From NCBI GenBank assembly GCA_958413765.1, contig CATYVH010000002.1, positions 62,001 to 126,000 of the forward strand: a DNA stretch of 64,000 bases, read 5' to 3'. The position numbers were made by a program, and so were the translations under genes. This document shows positions 42,050 through 49,077 of the stretch, in pieces (positions within the stretch are counted from its first letter, which is position 1; each line of letters starts with the position of its first letter). Under the pieces are notes generated by a model. It searched no databases and had not been told where the DNA came from. It saw only the letters and a program-made list of their open reading frames with translations. The stretch comes from an uncultured Collinsella sp. (GTDB lineage Bacteria; Actinomycetota; Coriobacteriia; Coriobacteriales; Coriobacteriaceae).

Positions 42050-42358
42050 TTATTTGGTCAGCTGCTCGAGGAGCTGCTCGCGCTGACGGACGCCGAGGCC
42101 CTGGACGCGACGGGTAGCGGAGATACCGAGCTCCTCCATGATCTTGGCGGCCTTGGCCTTGCCATAACCAGGAAGAGACTCGATGAGGGTGGAAACCTTC
42201 ATGCGGGAAGCGATGGGGTCATCGGAGTTGAGCACAGACTCGAGGGACTTCTCGCCCTTCTTGATCTGCTCGCGAAGCTCAGCGCGGGCGTGACGTGCGG
42301 CAGCAGCCTTCTCAAGAGCCTGCTTGCGCTGCTCATCGGTAAGCTGAGGGAGTGCCAT
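42050..42358 (-). CDS. mihF: Actinobacterial integration host factor (mIHF)
   Basis: A 102-residue basic, helical DNA-binding protein: ALPQLTDEQRKQALEKAAAA at the start and IESLPGYGKAKAAKIMEELGI followed by RRVQGLG near the end, which is the H2TH-like DNA-binding motif of mycobacterial/Streptomyces IHF. It is unrelated to the HU-like IHF of E. coli. GGAGG lies five bases before ATG 42358. mihF-gmk-rpoZ is an actinobacterial gene order and supports the taxon call. Confidence 0.95.
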   Translation of the reverse strand: MALPQLTDEQRKQALEKAAAARHARAELREQIKKGEKSLESVLNSDDPIASRMKVSTLIESLPGYGKAKAAKIMEELGISATRRVQGLGVRQREQLLEQLTK

Positions 42359-42402
42359 TCGTACCTCCAAAAAGTTGGGTTATATCTGATTCAATAATTG
42401 GC

Positions 42403-42411
42403 ATTTTAGCA
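42403..42411 (-). promoter_or_regulatory. Extended -10 promoter element of mihF
   Basis: Minus-strand TGCTAAAAT; the TAAAAT hexamer is at 42403-42408, 45 bases before the start. No good -35. Confidence 0.45.
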
Positions 42412-42494
42412 CGTAGAACGTACAAAATGCCCAATCGCGGCTCCATAGGTTAGACGATACCCGCAAAAAGTGCAATATACTGCGCCCAAAGTTA

Positions 42495-42552
42495 AGCCCC
42501 TGACCTGCGATTCCACACAAAGGATGGGAAAGTTTACGCAGGCACAGGGGCT
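42495..42552 (-). terminator. Long-loop hairpin after pyrF (pyr operon terminator)
   Basis: AGCCCCTG-CCTGCG (42495-42509, one bulge) pairs with CGCAGG-CAGGGGCT (42537-42552). The 27-base loop is unusually long for a terminator and the minus-strand tail is only TTAACTTTG; the plus-strand tail is ATTTTG. Confidence 0.6.
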
Positions 42553-42597
42553 ATTTTGTGCTAATGAGACCCAAAAGTGGTGACTTAGGGGAATCTT

Positions 42598-43314
42598 TTA
42601 GGCGACGTTTTCGACCAGCTCAGCGACAATAGCGTCAAAGGCGGCAACCGGATCGTCGGCGCCGGTGATGGGACGGCCCACCACAATGTGGCTTGCGCCA
42701 CGCTCGATAGCCTGGGAAGGCGTCGCCACGCGGGACTGGTCACCAAGGGCGGCACCCACCGGACGCACACCCGGAGTCACGATGAGGGCATCGGGGCCCA
42801 GCAGCTCACGCATGTCGTGAGCCTCCATCGGCGAGCACACGATACCGTCGATGCCGTTGGCCTGAGCGAGCTTTGCCAGGCGGGCGGCCTCCTCGGCCAC
42901 GGGCGACTCGACGCCGATCTCGCTCAAGGCATCCTGGTTCATGCTCGTGAGCACGGTGATGGCGACGAGCTTGGCGCGGTCCTCGCGCGCCTCCTCGGCG
43001 CCCTCGCGGCAGGCAGCGAGCATGGCGCCCGAACCCAAGCCGTGGACCGAAAGCAGATCGGCACCGGCAAGCGAGGCCGAGCGGGCGGCACCGCGAACCT
43101 GATGCGGAATATCATGGAACTTAAGGTCAAGGAAGACCTTAAAGCCCAGGTCCTTAAAGGTCTTGACGATCTCGGGGCCCTCAGCGTAATAGAGCGTCAT
43201 GCCGACCTTGAGCCAAGCGGCATGACCAGAAAGCTCGTGGGCGAGCTCGAGCGCACGCTCACGATCGCAGTCGAGGGCGACGATCACGCGGTCGCGGGCA
43301 TCGGTCTCTAGCAT
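42598..43314 (-). CDS. pyrF: Orotidine-5'-phosphate decarboxylase
   Basis: A 238-residue TIM-barrel enzyme making UMP. Catalytic DLKFHDIP at 63-70 (Asp63, Lys65, Asp68) and the phosphate-binding VGRPI near the end. The start overlaps pyrD by seven bases. Last gene of the pyr operon. Confidence 0.96.
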   Translation of the reverse strand: MLETDARDRVIVALDCDRERALELAHELSGHAAWLKVGMTLYYAEGPEIVKTFKDLGFKVFLDLKFHDIPHQVRGAARSASLAGADLLSVHGLGSGAMLAACREGAEEAREDRAKLVAITVLTSMNQDALSEIGVESPVAEEAARLAKLAQANGIDGIVCSPMEAHDMRELLGPDALIVTPGVRPVGAALGDQSRVATPSQAIERGASHIVVGRPITGADDPVAAFDAIVAELVENVA

Positions 43315-44231
43315 TCGAAAGCACCTACCAGTTCATTGATGTCCTTCACGCCCTGAGACTCGGCCCAGGCCTCGAGCTCGCGCGCGATCTTGAGCGAAGC
43401 ACACGGATCGACGAAGTTGGCCATGCCGACCGACACGCAGGTAGCGCCAGCCAGGATAAACTCGGCCGCATCCTCGCCCGTCATGACGCCGCCGACACCG
43501 TTGATGGGGATATCGACGGCCTGAGCGACCTCCCAGACCATGCGAACGGCGATGTGGTGGCACAGCGGGCCCGAAAGGCCGCCCTTGGGCTTGGCCACGC
43601 GGGACTTGCGGGTATGGACGTCGATGGCCATGCCCTGGATGGAGTTGATGACTGAAAGGCCGTCGGCACCGGCAGCCTCGAGGGCCTTGGCGATCTCGGC
43701 GACGTTGACCGGAGCCATCTTTACGAACAGCGGCTTATCGGTCACCTTGCGGCAGGCAGCCATAACGGAAGAGGCGCCCTCGGGCGTGGAGCCCATGGCG
43801 GCACCGCCGGCGGCGATATTAGGGCAGCTCACGTTGATCTCGTAGCCGGCAGCCCAGGGGCACAGCTCGACATACATCTCGAGCGCGCGGACAAACTCGT
43901 CAACGGAGTGGCCGGCAACCTGACAGATGACCTGGCAGCCGTCCTTGGACAGCTGTTCGAGCCACGGACCGGACTCGCGGGCAAAGGCGGCCACGCCGGG
44001 GTTCTGAAGGCCCACGGAGTTGATCATACCGCCGGGAATTTCGGCCATGCGGGGCGCGGGGTTGCCGGGCCAGGGCTCGGCAGCGCAACCCTTGGTGGTG
44101 ATGGCGCCCAGCTGCGAAACATCGAAGAAGTTCTGGAACTGCCAACCGTAGCCAAAGGTACCGGCTGCGGTGTTGATGGGGTTCTGCATCTTGACGCCGC
44201 CGAAATCGACGGCCATGTTCACGGTACCCAC
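43308..44231 (-). CDS. pyrD: Dihydroorotate dehydrogenase B catalytic subunit
   Basis: About 307 residues, class 1B: NPINTAAGTFGYGW, EINVSCPN with the class 1 catalytic Cys region, KMAPVN and INSIQGMAI with GVGGVMTGEDA. Works with PyrK and NAD+. GTG 44231 overlaps the pyrK stop (TAGTG); ATG 44216 is an alternative start. Confidence 0.95.
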   Translation of the reverse strand: MGTVNMAVDFGGVKMQNPINTAAGTFGYGWQFQNFFDVSQLGAITTKGCAAEPWPGNPAPRMAEIPGGMINSVGLQNPGVAAFARESGPWLEQLSKDGCQVICQVAGHSVDEFVRALEMYVELCPWAAGYEINVSCPNIAAGGAAMGSTPEGASSVMAACRKVTDKPLFVKMAPVNVAEIAKALEAAGADGLSVINSIQGMAIDVHTRKSRVAKPKGGLSGPLCHHIAVRMVWEVAQAVDIPINGVGGVMTGEDAAEFILAGATCVSVGMANFVDPCASLKIARELEAWAESQGVKDINELVGAFEC

Positions 44232-45022
44232 TAGAAGACCACCACCTTGGAAGCATCGAACACGGGGCCGCACATGCAGGCGCCCTTCATACCGTCGACC
44301 GTCTCTACGTTGCAGGTGTTGCAGGCGCCAAAGCCACAGCTCATCATGCGCTCAAGCGACACCTCGCAGTACACACCGGCCTCGGCGGCAGCGGCGGCGA
44401 CTTTTTTCATCATGACGGCGGGGCCGCAGCTGGCGACGTAGTCGTAGCCGCCCTCGCCGAGCAGCTCGGCTGCCGGGTCGGTGCAAAAACCGTGCGTGCC
44501 CAGCGTGCCATCGTCGGTGCACACGTTAACCGTGGCGCCCAGCGCGCGGAACTCATCGACACCCACGGCCTTGGAAGCGGTGCCAAAGCCCAGGCACACG
44601 TCGACATCCACGCCCTGCTCGACAAGCTTGCCGGCAAGGCACAGCACGGGCGGAACGCCGATGCCGCCCGCCACGAGCAGCGCCTTCCTGGTGCCCTCGG
44701 GAACAAGCCAGCCGCGGCCGCCAGGGCCCAACAGGTTGGACTTGGAGCCGGGGGCCATCTGCGACAGACGACGGGTGTCGTCGCCCACGACGGCGTACCA
44801 CAGCTCGACGGTACCGGCCTGGGCGTCGGCGCGATAGAAGCTCAGGGGCACGCGAAGCAGCGAGCACGCATCGCCGGGCACGGCGATGTTCACAAACTGA
44901 CCGGGCTTGAGCGCACTTGCAAGCTTGGGGGCCGAGATGACGAGCGAGAAGATGCCGTCGGCGATCTCCTGGTTCGAGACGACCTCGAAGTCGTGCATGC
45001 GTGCAGTGGAAGGTGTGGGCAT
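44231..45022 (-). CDS. pyrK: Dihydroorotate dehydrogenase B electron-transfer subunit
   Basis: A 263-residue FAD and [2Fe-2S] protein: FAD-binding RVPLSFYR, NAD-binding LLVAGGIGVPP, and the cluster motif CGFGACNTCNV followed by a fourth Cys near the C-terminus. It passes electrons from PyrD to NAD+. It is 92 bases downstream of pyrC, with a hairpin in the gap. Confidence 0.95.
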   Translation of the reverse strand: MPTPSTARMHDFEVVSNQEIADGIFSLVISAPKLASALKPGQFVNIAVPGDACSLLRVPLSFYRADAQAGTVELWYAVVGDDTRRLSQMAPGSKSNLLGPGGRGWLVPEGTRKALLVAGGIGVPPVLCLAGKLVEQGVDVDVCLGFGTASKAVGVDEFRALGATVNVCTDDGTLGTHGFCTDPAAELLGEGGYDYVASCGPAVMMKKVAAAAAEAGVYCEVSLERMMSCGFGACNTCNVETVDGMKGACMCGPVFDASKVVVF

Positions 45023-45069
45023 AGACGCTCCAATCCCCCATGCGATTGCATGGTCAAAACGAACAGAAA

Positions 45070-45094
45070 GCGCGGCACCGCAAGGGCACCGCGC
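45070..45094 (-). terminator. Possible attenuator between pyrC and pyrK
   Basis: On the minus strand GCGCGGTGCC pairs with GGTGCCGCGC (two wobbles) around a five-base loop, then TTTCTGTT. It is within an operon, so partial termination is more likely than full. Confidence 0.45.
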
Positions 45095-45114
45095 ACAAAA
45101 GCGATAAGGCTATG

Positions 45115-46404
45115 CTAGCAGATGCAGCCGTCGGCGAGCGTCTGCTTACCGCCGACAAACACATCGGTGGCACGACCGGTAAGCGTGCGGCCGGCAAAAC
45201 CGGAGTTCTCGGCGCGCGACTCGTAACCGTCCTCGCCGACCGTCCAGGTGGCAGAGGGGTCGAACACGGTCAGGTCGGCAACGGAGCCCGCCTTGACCTG
45301 AACCTGGTCGAGGCCCAGAATCTCACGCGGCTTGATAGCCATGAGCTCAACCATGCGGCCCACGCTCATCTTGCCCGTGTTGACCAGCTCGGTGAGTACG
45401 AGCGACAGGGAGGTCTCGAGGCCGATCATGCCAAAGGGCGCAAGCTCGAACTCGCGGGCCTTCTCCCACGGGGTGTGGGGAGCGTGATCGGTGACGATAG
45501 CGTCGACGGTGCCGTCGATGACGCCCTGACGGATGGCCTCAGCATCTTCCTCGGTACGCAGCGGCGGATTGACCTTGAGCGAGGTGTTGTAGGTCTCGTC
45601 CAGGTCGTTCTCGGTCAGGAACATGTGGTGCGGGGTAGCCTCGCAGGTAACCTGAACGCCAGCAGCCTTACCGGCACGCACGATCTCCAGACCATGGGCG
45701 GTGGAGATGTGCTGGATGTGCAGCTTGGCACCGGTCAGCTTGGCGATCTCGATGTCGCGGGCGATCTGGAGCTCCTCGCCGGCAGCCGGCCAGCCCTCGA
45801 GGGCCAGACGGGTCGAGACCTTGCCCTCGTTGATCTGGCCGTGACCGACCAGGTCCTCGTCCTGGCAGTGGCTCATAAAGACCTTGCCGAACATCTTGCC
45901 GTAGTCCATGCAGCGACGGAGCATGCCTGCGCCCTGCACGCCGCGGCCGTCGTCGGTGAAGGCGACGGCGCCGTGGGCGACCATATCGCCCATCTCGGAC
46001 ATGGCCTCGCCCTTAAGACCGCGGGTCATGGCGCCCGACGGATAGACGCGGCAGTGACCGACCTCGGCAGCGCGGGACTTGACGAACTCCACGACAGTGC
46101 CGTTATCGGTGACGGGATCGGTGTTGGGCATGGCGCACACGCCGGTAAAGCCGCCCTTGGCAGCTGCGCGGGTGCCGCTCTCGATGTCCTCTTTGACCTC
46201 GTAGCCGGGCTCGCGAAGGTGAACGTGCATATCCACCAGGCCGGGGACGAGGTACTTGCCGGAAAGGTCGCGGACCTCGGCTCCCTCGACGGCGAGATTC
46301 TCGCCGACCTCGGCAATCTTGTCGCCGTCAATCAGGACGTCAACGACACCGTCAAGCTCGACGGACGGGTCGACGACGTGGGCATTCTTAAGAAGCAAGG
46401 CCAT
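45115..46404 (-). CDS. pyrC: Dihydroorotase
   Basis: A 429-residue class I (amidohydrolase) dihydroorotase: zinc motif DMHVHLREPG (His60, His62), KGGFTGVCAMPNT, later His in HIQHIST and ATPHH, and DHAPHTPWEK. Start ATG 46404 has GGAGG eight bases upstream and overlaps pyrB by 17 bases. Confidence 0.96.
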   Translation of the reverse strand: MALLLKNAHVVDPSVELDGVVDVLIDGDKIAEVGENLAVEGAEVRDLSGKYLVPGLVDMHVHLREPGYEVKEDIESGTRAAAKGGFTGVCAMPNTDPVTDNGTVVEFVKSRAAEVGHCRVYPSGAMTRGLKGEAMSEMGDMVAHGAVAFTDDGRGVQGAGMLRRCMDYGKMFGKVFMSHCQDEDLVGHGQINEGKVSTRLALEGWPAAGEELQIARDIEIAKLTGAKLHIQHISTAHGLEIVRAGKAAGVQVTCEATPHHMFLTENDLDETYNTSLKVNPPLRTEEDAEAIRQGVIDGTVDAIVTDHAPHTPWEKAREFELAPFGMIGLETSLSLVLTELVNTGKMSVGRMVELMAIKPREILGLDQVQVKAGSVADLTVFDPSATWTVGEDGYESRAENSGFAGRTLTGRATDVFVGGKQTLADGCIC

Positions 46405-47332
46405 TATCGGCACCTCCAAGCAGCAGATACAGGATAGCCATACGCACGCAGATACCGGCGTAGACCTGCTCCAGGATGACGGAGCGTTGCGGGTGGTCGG
46501 CCATATAGGAATCGAACTCGACGCCGCGGTTGATGGGGCCCGGGTGGCAGATGATCGCGTCGGGCTTCATGAGCTTCTCGCGGTCCTTGGTCAGACCGAA
46601 GAGCTTGTGGTACTCGCGAATGGTCGGGAACGGGGCACCCTCGAGGCGCTCCTGTTGCACGCGCAGCATGTAGACGACGTCCAGCTCGGGCAGGACGGAA
46701 TCGAGGTCGCTCGTCACGTGGTCGCAGCCCAGAACCTCGGGCGCCGGCGGCAGCAGCGTGCCGGGGGCGACGGCGTAGGTCTCGCAGCCCATGATCTTAA
46801 GGGCGGGGATCAGCGAGCCGCAGACGCGGGAGTGGGCGATATCGCCGACGACGGCGACCTTCAGACCGTGGAAGTCACCCTTGTGCTCCCAGATGGTGTA
46901 CAGGTCGAGCAGGGCCTGCGTGGGATGGTTGTGCTTGCCGTCACCGGCGCAGATGACGCTTGCGGGCGAGTTCTGCGTGACGATGTAGGGAGCGCCGGCG
47001 TGCTTATCGCGCACGACAATGCAGTCGATCTTATAGGCGTTGAGGGTCTCGACGGTGTCGACGAGGCTCTCGCCCTTGACCGTGGAGGTCGAGGAGCCGC
47101 CAAAGTTAAGGCTGTCGGCCGAAAGACGCTTCTCGGCGAGCTCGAAGGAGCTGCGGGTGCGCGTCGAGGGCTCGTTGAACATGTTGACGATGGTCTTGCC
47201 CTTGAGCGTGGGGACCTTCTTGATCGCACGCTCGTTGACCTCGGAGAACGCCTTGGCGGTCTCGAGGATGAGCTTGATGTCCTCTTCGGAGTACTCGGTA
47301 ATGTCGATCAGGTGCTTATGGTTGAACGCCAC
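46388..47332 (-). CDS. pyrB: Aspartate carbamoyltransferase catalytic subunit
   Basis: About 314 residues: carbamoyl-phosphate motif STRTRSSFE at 56-64, GDGKHNHPTQALLDLYT, and HPGPINRGVE. GTG 47332 is preferred because GGGAGG lies ten bases upstream; GTG 47344 would overlap pyrR. No pyrI regulatory subunit is present, matching Gram-positive practice. Confidence 0.95.
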   Translation of the reverse strand: MAFNHKHLIDITEYSEEDIKLILETAKAFSEVNERAIKKVPTLKGKTIVNMFNEPSTRTRSSFELAEKRLSADSLNFGGSSTSTVKGESLVDTVETLNAYKIDCIVVRDKHAGAPYIVTQNSPASVICAGDGKHNHPTQALLDLYTIWEHKGDFHGLKVAVVGDIAHSRVCGSLIPALKIMGCETYAVAPGTLLPPAPEVLGCDHVTSDLDSVLPELDVVYMLRVQQERLEGAPFPTIREYHKLFGLTKDREKLMKPDAIICHPGPINRGVEFDSYMADHPQRSVILEQVYAGICVRMAILYLLLGGADNGLAS

Positions 47333-47336
47333 GGTA

Positions 47337-47921
47337 CTACTCACCTCCCAGCGGCGCGGAGCCCACGTGGGAACCCGGCGCGACGTCGTTAATCTCGACG
47401 GCGGTGTGGCCGTCGACTTCCTTCATATATAGGTGCACGTTCTCCTCATGCGACGAGGGAACGTTCTTGCCGACAAAGTCCGGCGAGATGGGGAGCTCGC
47501 GGTGGCCGCGGTCAACGAGGACTGCCAGCTCAATGCGGCTCGGACGGCCCAGGTCCATAACGGCGTCGAGAGCGGCGCGGATGGTACGGCCCGTATACAG
47601 GATGTCGTCCACCAGCACGACGCGCTTGCCGTCGACGCTGAAGGGAATGTTGGTAGCGTGGATCGCGGGAGCGAAATTGGTCGCATAGTCATCGCGGTAG
47701 AAGCTAATGTCCAGGCTGCCGAGCGGAACGTCGACGCCCTCGATCTCCTTGATCTCCTCGGCGAGCTTCTTTGCCAGAAGGTCGCCGCGCGTGACGATGC
47801 CGACCAGAGCGAGGTCTTCACAGCCCTCGTTGCGCTCGAGAATCTCGTGCGCGATGCGGGTCATCGCTCGGTTGACGGCGGTCTCGTCCATGATGACCGC
47901 CTTGGGGGAAGTCGTGCCCAT
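47337..47921 (-). CDS. pyrR: Bifunctional pyr operon regulator/uracil phosphoribosyltransferase PyrR
   Basis: A 194-residue PRTase-fold protein with PRPP motif VVLVDDILYTGRTIRAALDA and SLDISFYRDD. PyrR binds UMP/UTP and the pyr mRNA leader to promote termination. It is the first gene of the operon and is preceded by a leader with a PyrR-like binding loop. Confidence 0.96.
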   Translation of the reverse strand: MGTTSPKAVIMDETAVNRAMTRIAHEILERNEGCEDLALVGIVTRGDLLAKKLAEEIKEIEGVDVPLGSLDISFYRDDYATNFAPAIHATNIPFSVDGKRVVLVDDILYTGRTIRAALDAVMDLGRPSRIELAVLVDRGHRELPISPDFVGKNVPSSHEENVHLYMKEVDGHTAVEINDVAPGSHVGSAPLGGE

Positions 47922-47960
47922 CGATCTCCTTCCTCACATGTCTTGACTGCTGACACAGTC

Positions 47961-48049
47961 AAAAAAATAGATGCCCGACCGCTCAAAGCGGACCAGACAC
48001 CCACAGGAAGGGCTGCTCTTTGGCAGCAATGTAATTCCATGTGGGTATC
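47961..48049 (-). promoter_or_regulatory. PyrR-type attenuator leader of the pyr operon
   Basis: On the minus strand GATACCCACA (48040-48049) pairs with TGTGGGTGTC (47996-48005), enclosing GCTGCCAAAGAGCAGC (48012-48027), which resembles the PyrR binding loop (CCAGAGAG type). Downstream a CCGC/GCGG-based hairpin is followed by TATTTTTTT (47961-47968). This fits anti-antiterminator plus terminator. Confidence 0.75.
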
Positions 48050-48174
48050 TCGTACCCCTTTAATGGTCAAGGGATAGTGTAGCCAACCTCGAGCTTAATT
48101 GCGAGCATAAATACAGAGCAATCCGTAAACGGGCGCAGGTGCTCCATAAACCTATATATATTTGTGGGACGAGC

Positions 48175-48203
48175 TTGAAAACGCGCGCACGAGCTGGCAT
48201 AAT
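48175..48203 (+). promoter_or_regulatory. Plus-strand promoter upstream of rpmB (distal)
   Basis: TTGAAA (48175-48180), 17-base spacer, CATAAT (48198-48203). It would give a leader of about 160 bases. Confidence 0.5.
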
Positions 48204-48309
48204 CCCCTCTGCTGCACGCAAATCGGATCTACGTCCAGGGCCGTGGCGTGAGCACTATCGCCAAAAGAGGAATATCTCTGTGTAGATTACGCACAGGGAG
48301 CTGCTTCTG

Positions 48310-48318
48310 TGCTATAGT
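48310..48318 (+). promoter_or_regulatory. Extended -10 promoter of rpmB (proximal)
   Basis: TGCTATAGT with the TATAGT hexamer at 48313-48318, 55 bases before the rpmB start. Confidence 0.55.
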
Positions 48319-48372
48319 TCAGGCTTGTTTGTTAACGCGACATGTTCGTTTGTCGCCCAAGGAGGGTCAGTT

Positions 48373-48561
48373 ATGTCCAAAGTTTGCGAAGTTTGCGGTA
48401 AGCACCCCGTTGCCGGTCGCTCCATCAGCCACTCTCACCGCGTCACCAACCGTAAGTTCCGCCCCAACATCCAGCGCGTCTACGTCGTCGTCGATGGTCA
48501 CCGTCGCAAGATGAACGTTTGCTCCACCTGCCTCAAGTCCGGCAAGGTTGCGCGCTCCTAA
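48373..48561 (+). CDS. rpmB: 50S ribosomal protein L28
   Basis: A 62-residue zinc-ribbon type L28: CEVCGK (Cys5, Cys8), SHSHRVTNRKFRPNIQ, and CSTCLKSGK (Cys50, Cys53). Start ATG 48373 has AAGGAGGG upstream. Monocistronic with its own terminator; lies on the plus strand between the divergent pyr operon and adhE. Confidence 0.97.
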   Translation: MSKVCEVCGKHPVAGRSISHSHRVTNRKFRPNIQRVYVVVDGHRRKMNVCSTCLKSGKVARS

Positions 48562-48629
48562 ATAAGGTCTTACCAACAAGTACCTCGGACTCTCCGGGTC
48601 AAAGACCTCGCGTTCACATAGAACTTACC

Positions 48630-48662
48630 AAAGGCGCCCTCCCCTACGGAGGGCGCCTTTTT
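48630..48662 (+). terminator. rpmB terminator
   Basis: AAAGGCGCCCTCC pairs with GGAGGGCGCCTTT around a five-base loop, followed by TT; a strong hairpin 70 bases after rpmB. Confidence 0.9.
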
Positions 48663-48665
48663 GCA

Positions 48666-48924
48666 CTCATTGGGGACAGACTTACATGAGTGTTTGCAGA
48701 TGTCAAAGGAATCATAGCCCAGCTGATATGCCTTGAAGCTTGACCAGCGGTACGCATCGAGCGAGTCGAGCGCGCCTTTCACAGGATTGAGATGGATATA
48801 ATCGAGCAACTGGACCGCCTGCGTGTCCGACTCGACAGCGACCCGCGAATAGCGATTGTCAAACAGGTGCCCCGTTCTCCCCGTTTTCCCATTGAAATAC
48901 TCATATAAGTCTGTCCCCAATGAG
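48666..48924 (-). mobile_element. RAYT/REP remnant bounded by 25-base inverted repeats
   Basis: Segments 48666-48690 (plus) and 48900-48924 (minus) are identical at 24 of 25 positions. Each has a GGGGACAGACTTA core and self-complementary ends (CTCAT/ATGAG). Between them lies the C-terminal part of a REP-associated tyrosine transposase. Flanked by the rpmB terminator and the adhE promoter region. Confidence 0.75.
48691..48911 (-). pseudogene. C-terminal fragment of a REP-associated tyrosine (Y1-type) transposase
   Basis: The reading frame encodes YFNGKTGRTGHLFDNRYS, then LLDYIHLNPVKGALDS and YRWSSFKAYQLG, a near-textbook match to the C-terminal portion of RAYT/IS200-like transposases (GRxGHLFxxRY, YIHLNPVRA, WSSYxAY). 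The N-terminal half carrying the HUH motif (and usually MPNHFH) is missing, so the fragment cannot be active. The frame stays open to 48570 and to 49124, but those parts show no family similarity. Confidence 0.85.
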
Positions 48925-49028
48925 CGGGGCGATGCATTGGGCTGATGGATTAAGTTGAAACGGTTCATTTGGTTGAAGCGTTTTAGTATGCCTTTTACGG
49001 GAATCTTGCCGTTCGCCGAATAATTTCT

Positions 49029-49037
49029 TGCTATCAT
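49029..49037 (+). promoter_or_regulatory. Extended -10 promoter element of adhE
   Basis: TGCTATCAT with the TATCAT hexamer at 49032-49037, 41 bases before the adhE start. A TTGCCG lies 20 bases upstream as a poor -35. Confidence 0.55.
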
Positions 49038-49077
49038 GCAAGGCGTAGGGTAAATCTCCGATCGCAAGGAGACACAA

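Noticed and set aside
48248..48514. Open frame overlapping rpmB in another frame
   Set aside because: rpmB has the correct zinc motifs and ribosome site; the other frame has none.
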